Assembly: GCF_000760935.2 (NCBI RefSeq)
Contig: NZ_CP049744.1
Span: 62,001 to 126,000 of the forward strand
DNA length: 64,000 nt
Origin: Rhodococcoides fascians A25f
Lineage (GTDB): Bacteria; Actinomycetota; Actinomycetes; Mycobacteriales; Mycobacteriaceae
Direction of reading: 5' to 3'
In this document: positions 63,969 to 64,000 of the stretch, one piece after another
How the letters are laid out: each line of letters opens with the position of its first letter
How positions within the stretch are numbered: position 1 is the first letter of the stretch
The notes under the pieces: model-generated
What the model was told of the DNA's origin: nothing
Databases searched by the model: none
Seen by the model: the letters and a program-made list of their open reading frames with translations, nothing else
Program-made: the position numbers and the translations under genes

Positions 63969-64000
63969 GTAGCCATTGTGGCACCGCGCACCGCCGGATG

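Noticed and set aside
1..64000. tRNA, rRNA, CRISPR arrays, insertion sequences and attachment sites
   Set aside because: Looked for by eye; no tRNA-like cloverleaf, regularly spaced repeats, transposase or integrase was seen.

Overview
The window is GC-rich actinobacterial DNA, best matched to Rhodococcus or a close relative (order Mycobacteriales). Evidence: the gene set (ino1 with a PadR partner, DUF1707 and DUF5318 proteins, an F420-type LLM protein, an antigen-85-like acyltransferase, a glucosylglycerate-hydrolase-like enzyme) and many GTG starts placed 6-7 nt after a TAnnnT box. From memory, the conserved genes at both ends follow the order of the M. tuberculosis chromosome from about Rv0038 (YqgE) past leuS (Rv0041) to ino1-padR-DUF1707-DUF5318 (Rv0046c-Rv0049). 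That suggests an origin-proximal core segment, with a large accessory block between ino1 and leuS. No tRNA, rRNA, CRISPR array or insertion sequence was recognised.

Layout. 1-5.5 kb: DUF5318 protein (partial), two tandem DUF1707 membrane proteins, a small ORF, an ArsR-type regulator, then padR-ino1 with a strong promoter/operator and two hairpins after ino1. 5.5-11.6 kb: NTF2-like protein, YjbR and LysR genes, an LpqY-SugAB-type sugar importer without its ATPase, and a DUF2786 protein. 11.6-18.7 kb: a minus-strand block of a MerR regulator, an MFS transporter and an Opp/Dpp-type importer with a fused permease; it separates the DUF2786 gene from a TIGR04338-type metallohydrolase gene. 18.8-24.9 kb: metallohydrolase, LLM oxidoreductase, amino-acid importer (fused binding protein-permease plus ATPase) and a Tat-exported PhoX-type phosphatase.

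25.2-45.0 kb: the main accessory feature. A 4,882-residue, four-module NRPS (C-A-T-E, C-A-T, C-A-T, C-A-T-TE) is translationally coupled to a secreted antigen-85-like acyltransferase. Then come a hydrolase-PadR pair divergent from an MFS exporter, a GH25 muramidase, and a stand-alone copy of the NRPS thioesterase that has lost its catalytic histidine. Module 2 carries the serine code; the first C domain looks like an acyl- or aryl-accepting starter domain. Inference: the product is an N-capped tetrapeptide containing serine, possibly handled at the cell envelope.

45-53.2 kb: a GH63-type glucosylglycerate hydrolase, DinB and SDR proteins, then a compact locus of a small LuxR regulator, a double-TetR regulator, a NACHT-type STAND ATPase and a PaaK-like adenylate-forming enzyme. 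53.2-64 kb: a YedY-like molybdoenzyme with its cytochrome b partner, an F420/PPOX protein, membrane proteins, a TIMP/NTR-like secreted protein, leuS, SdpI and DUF1648 proteins, a bile-acid-symporter-type carrier, glutamate decarboxylase and YqgE.
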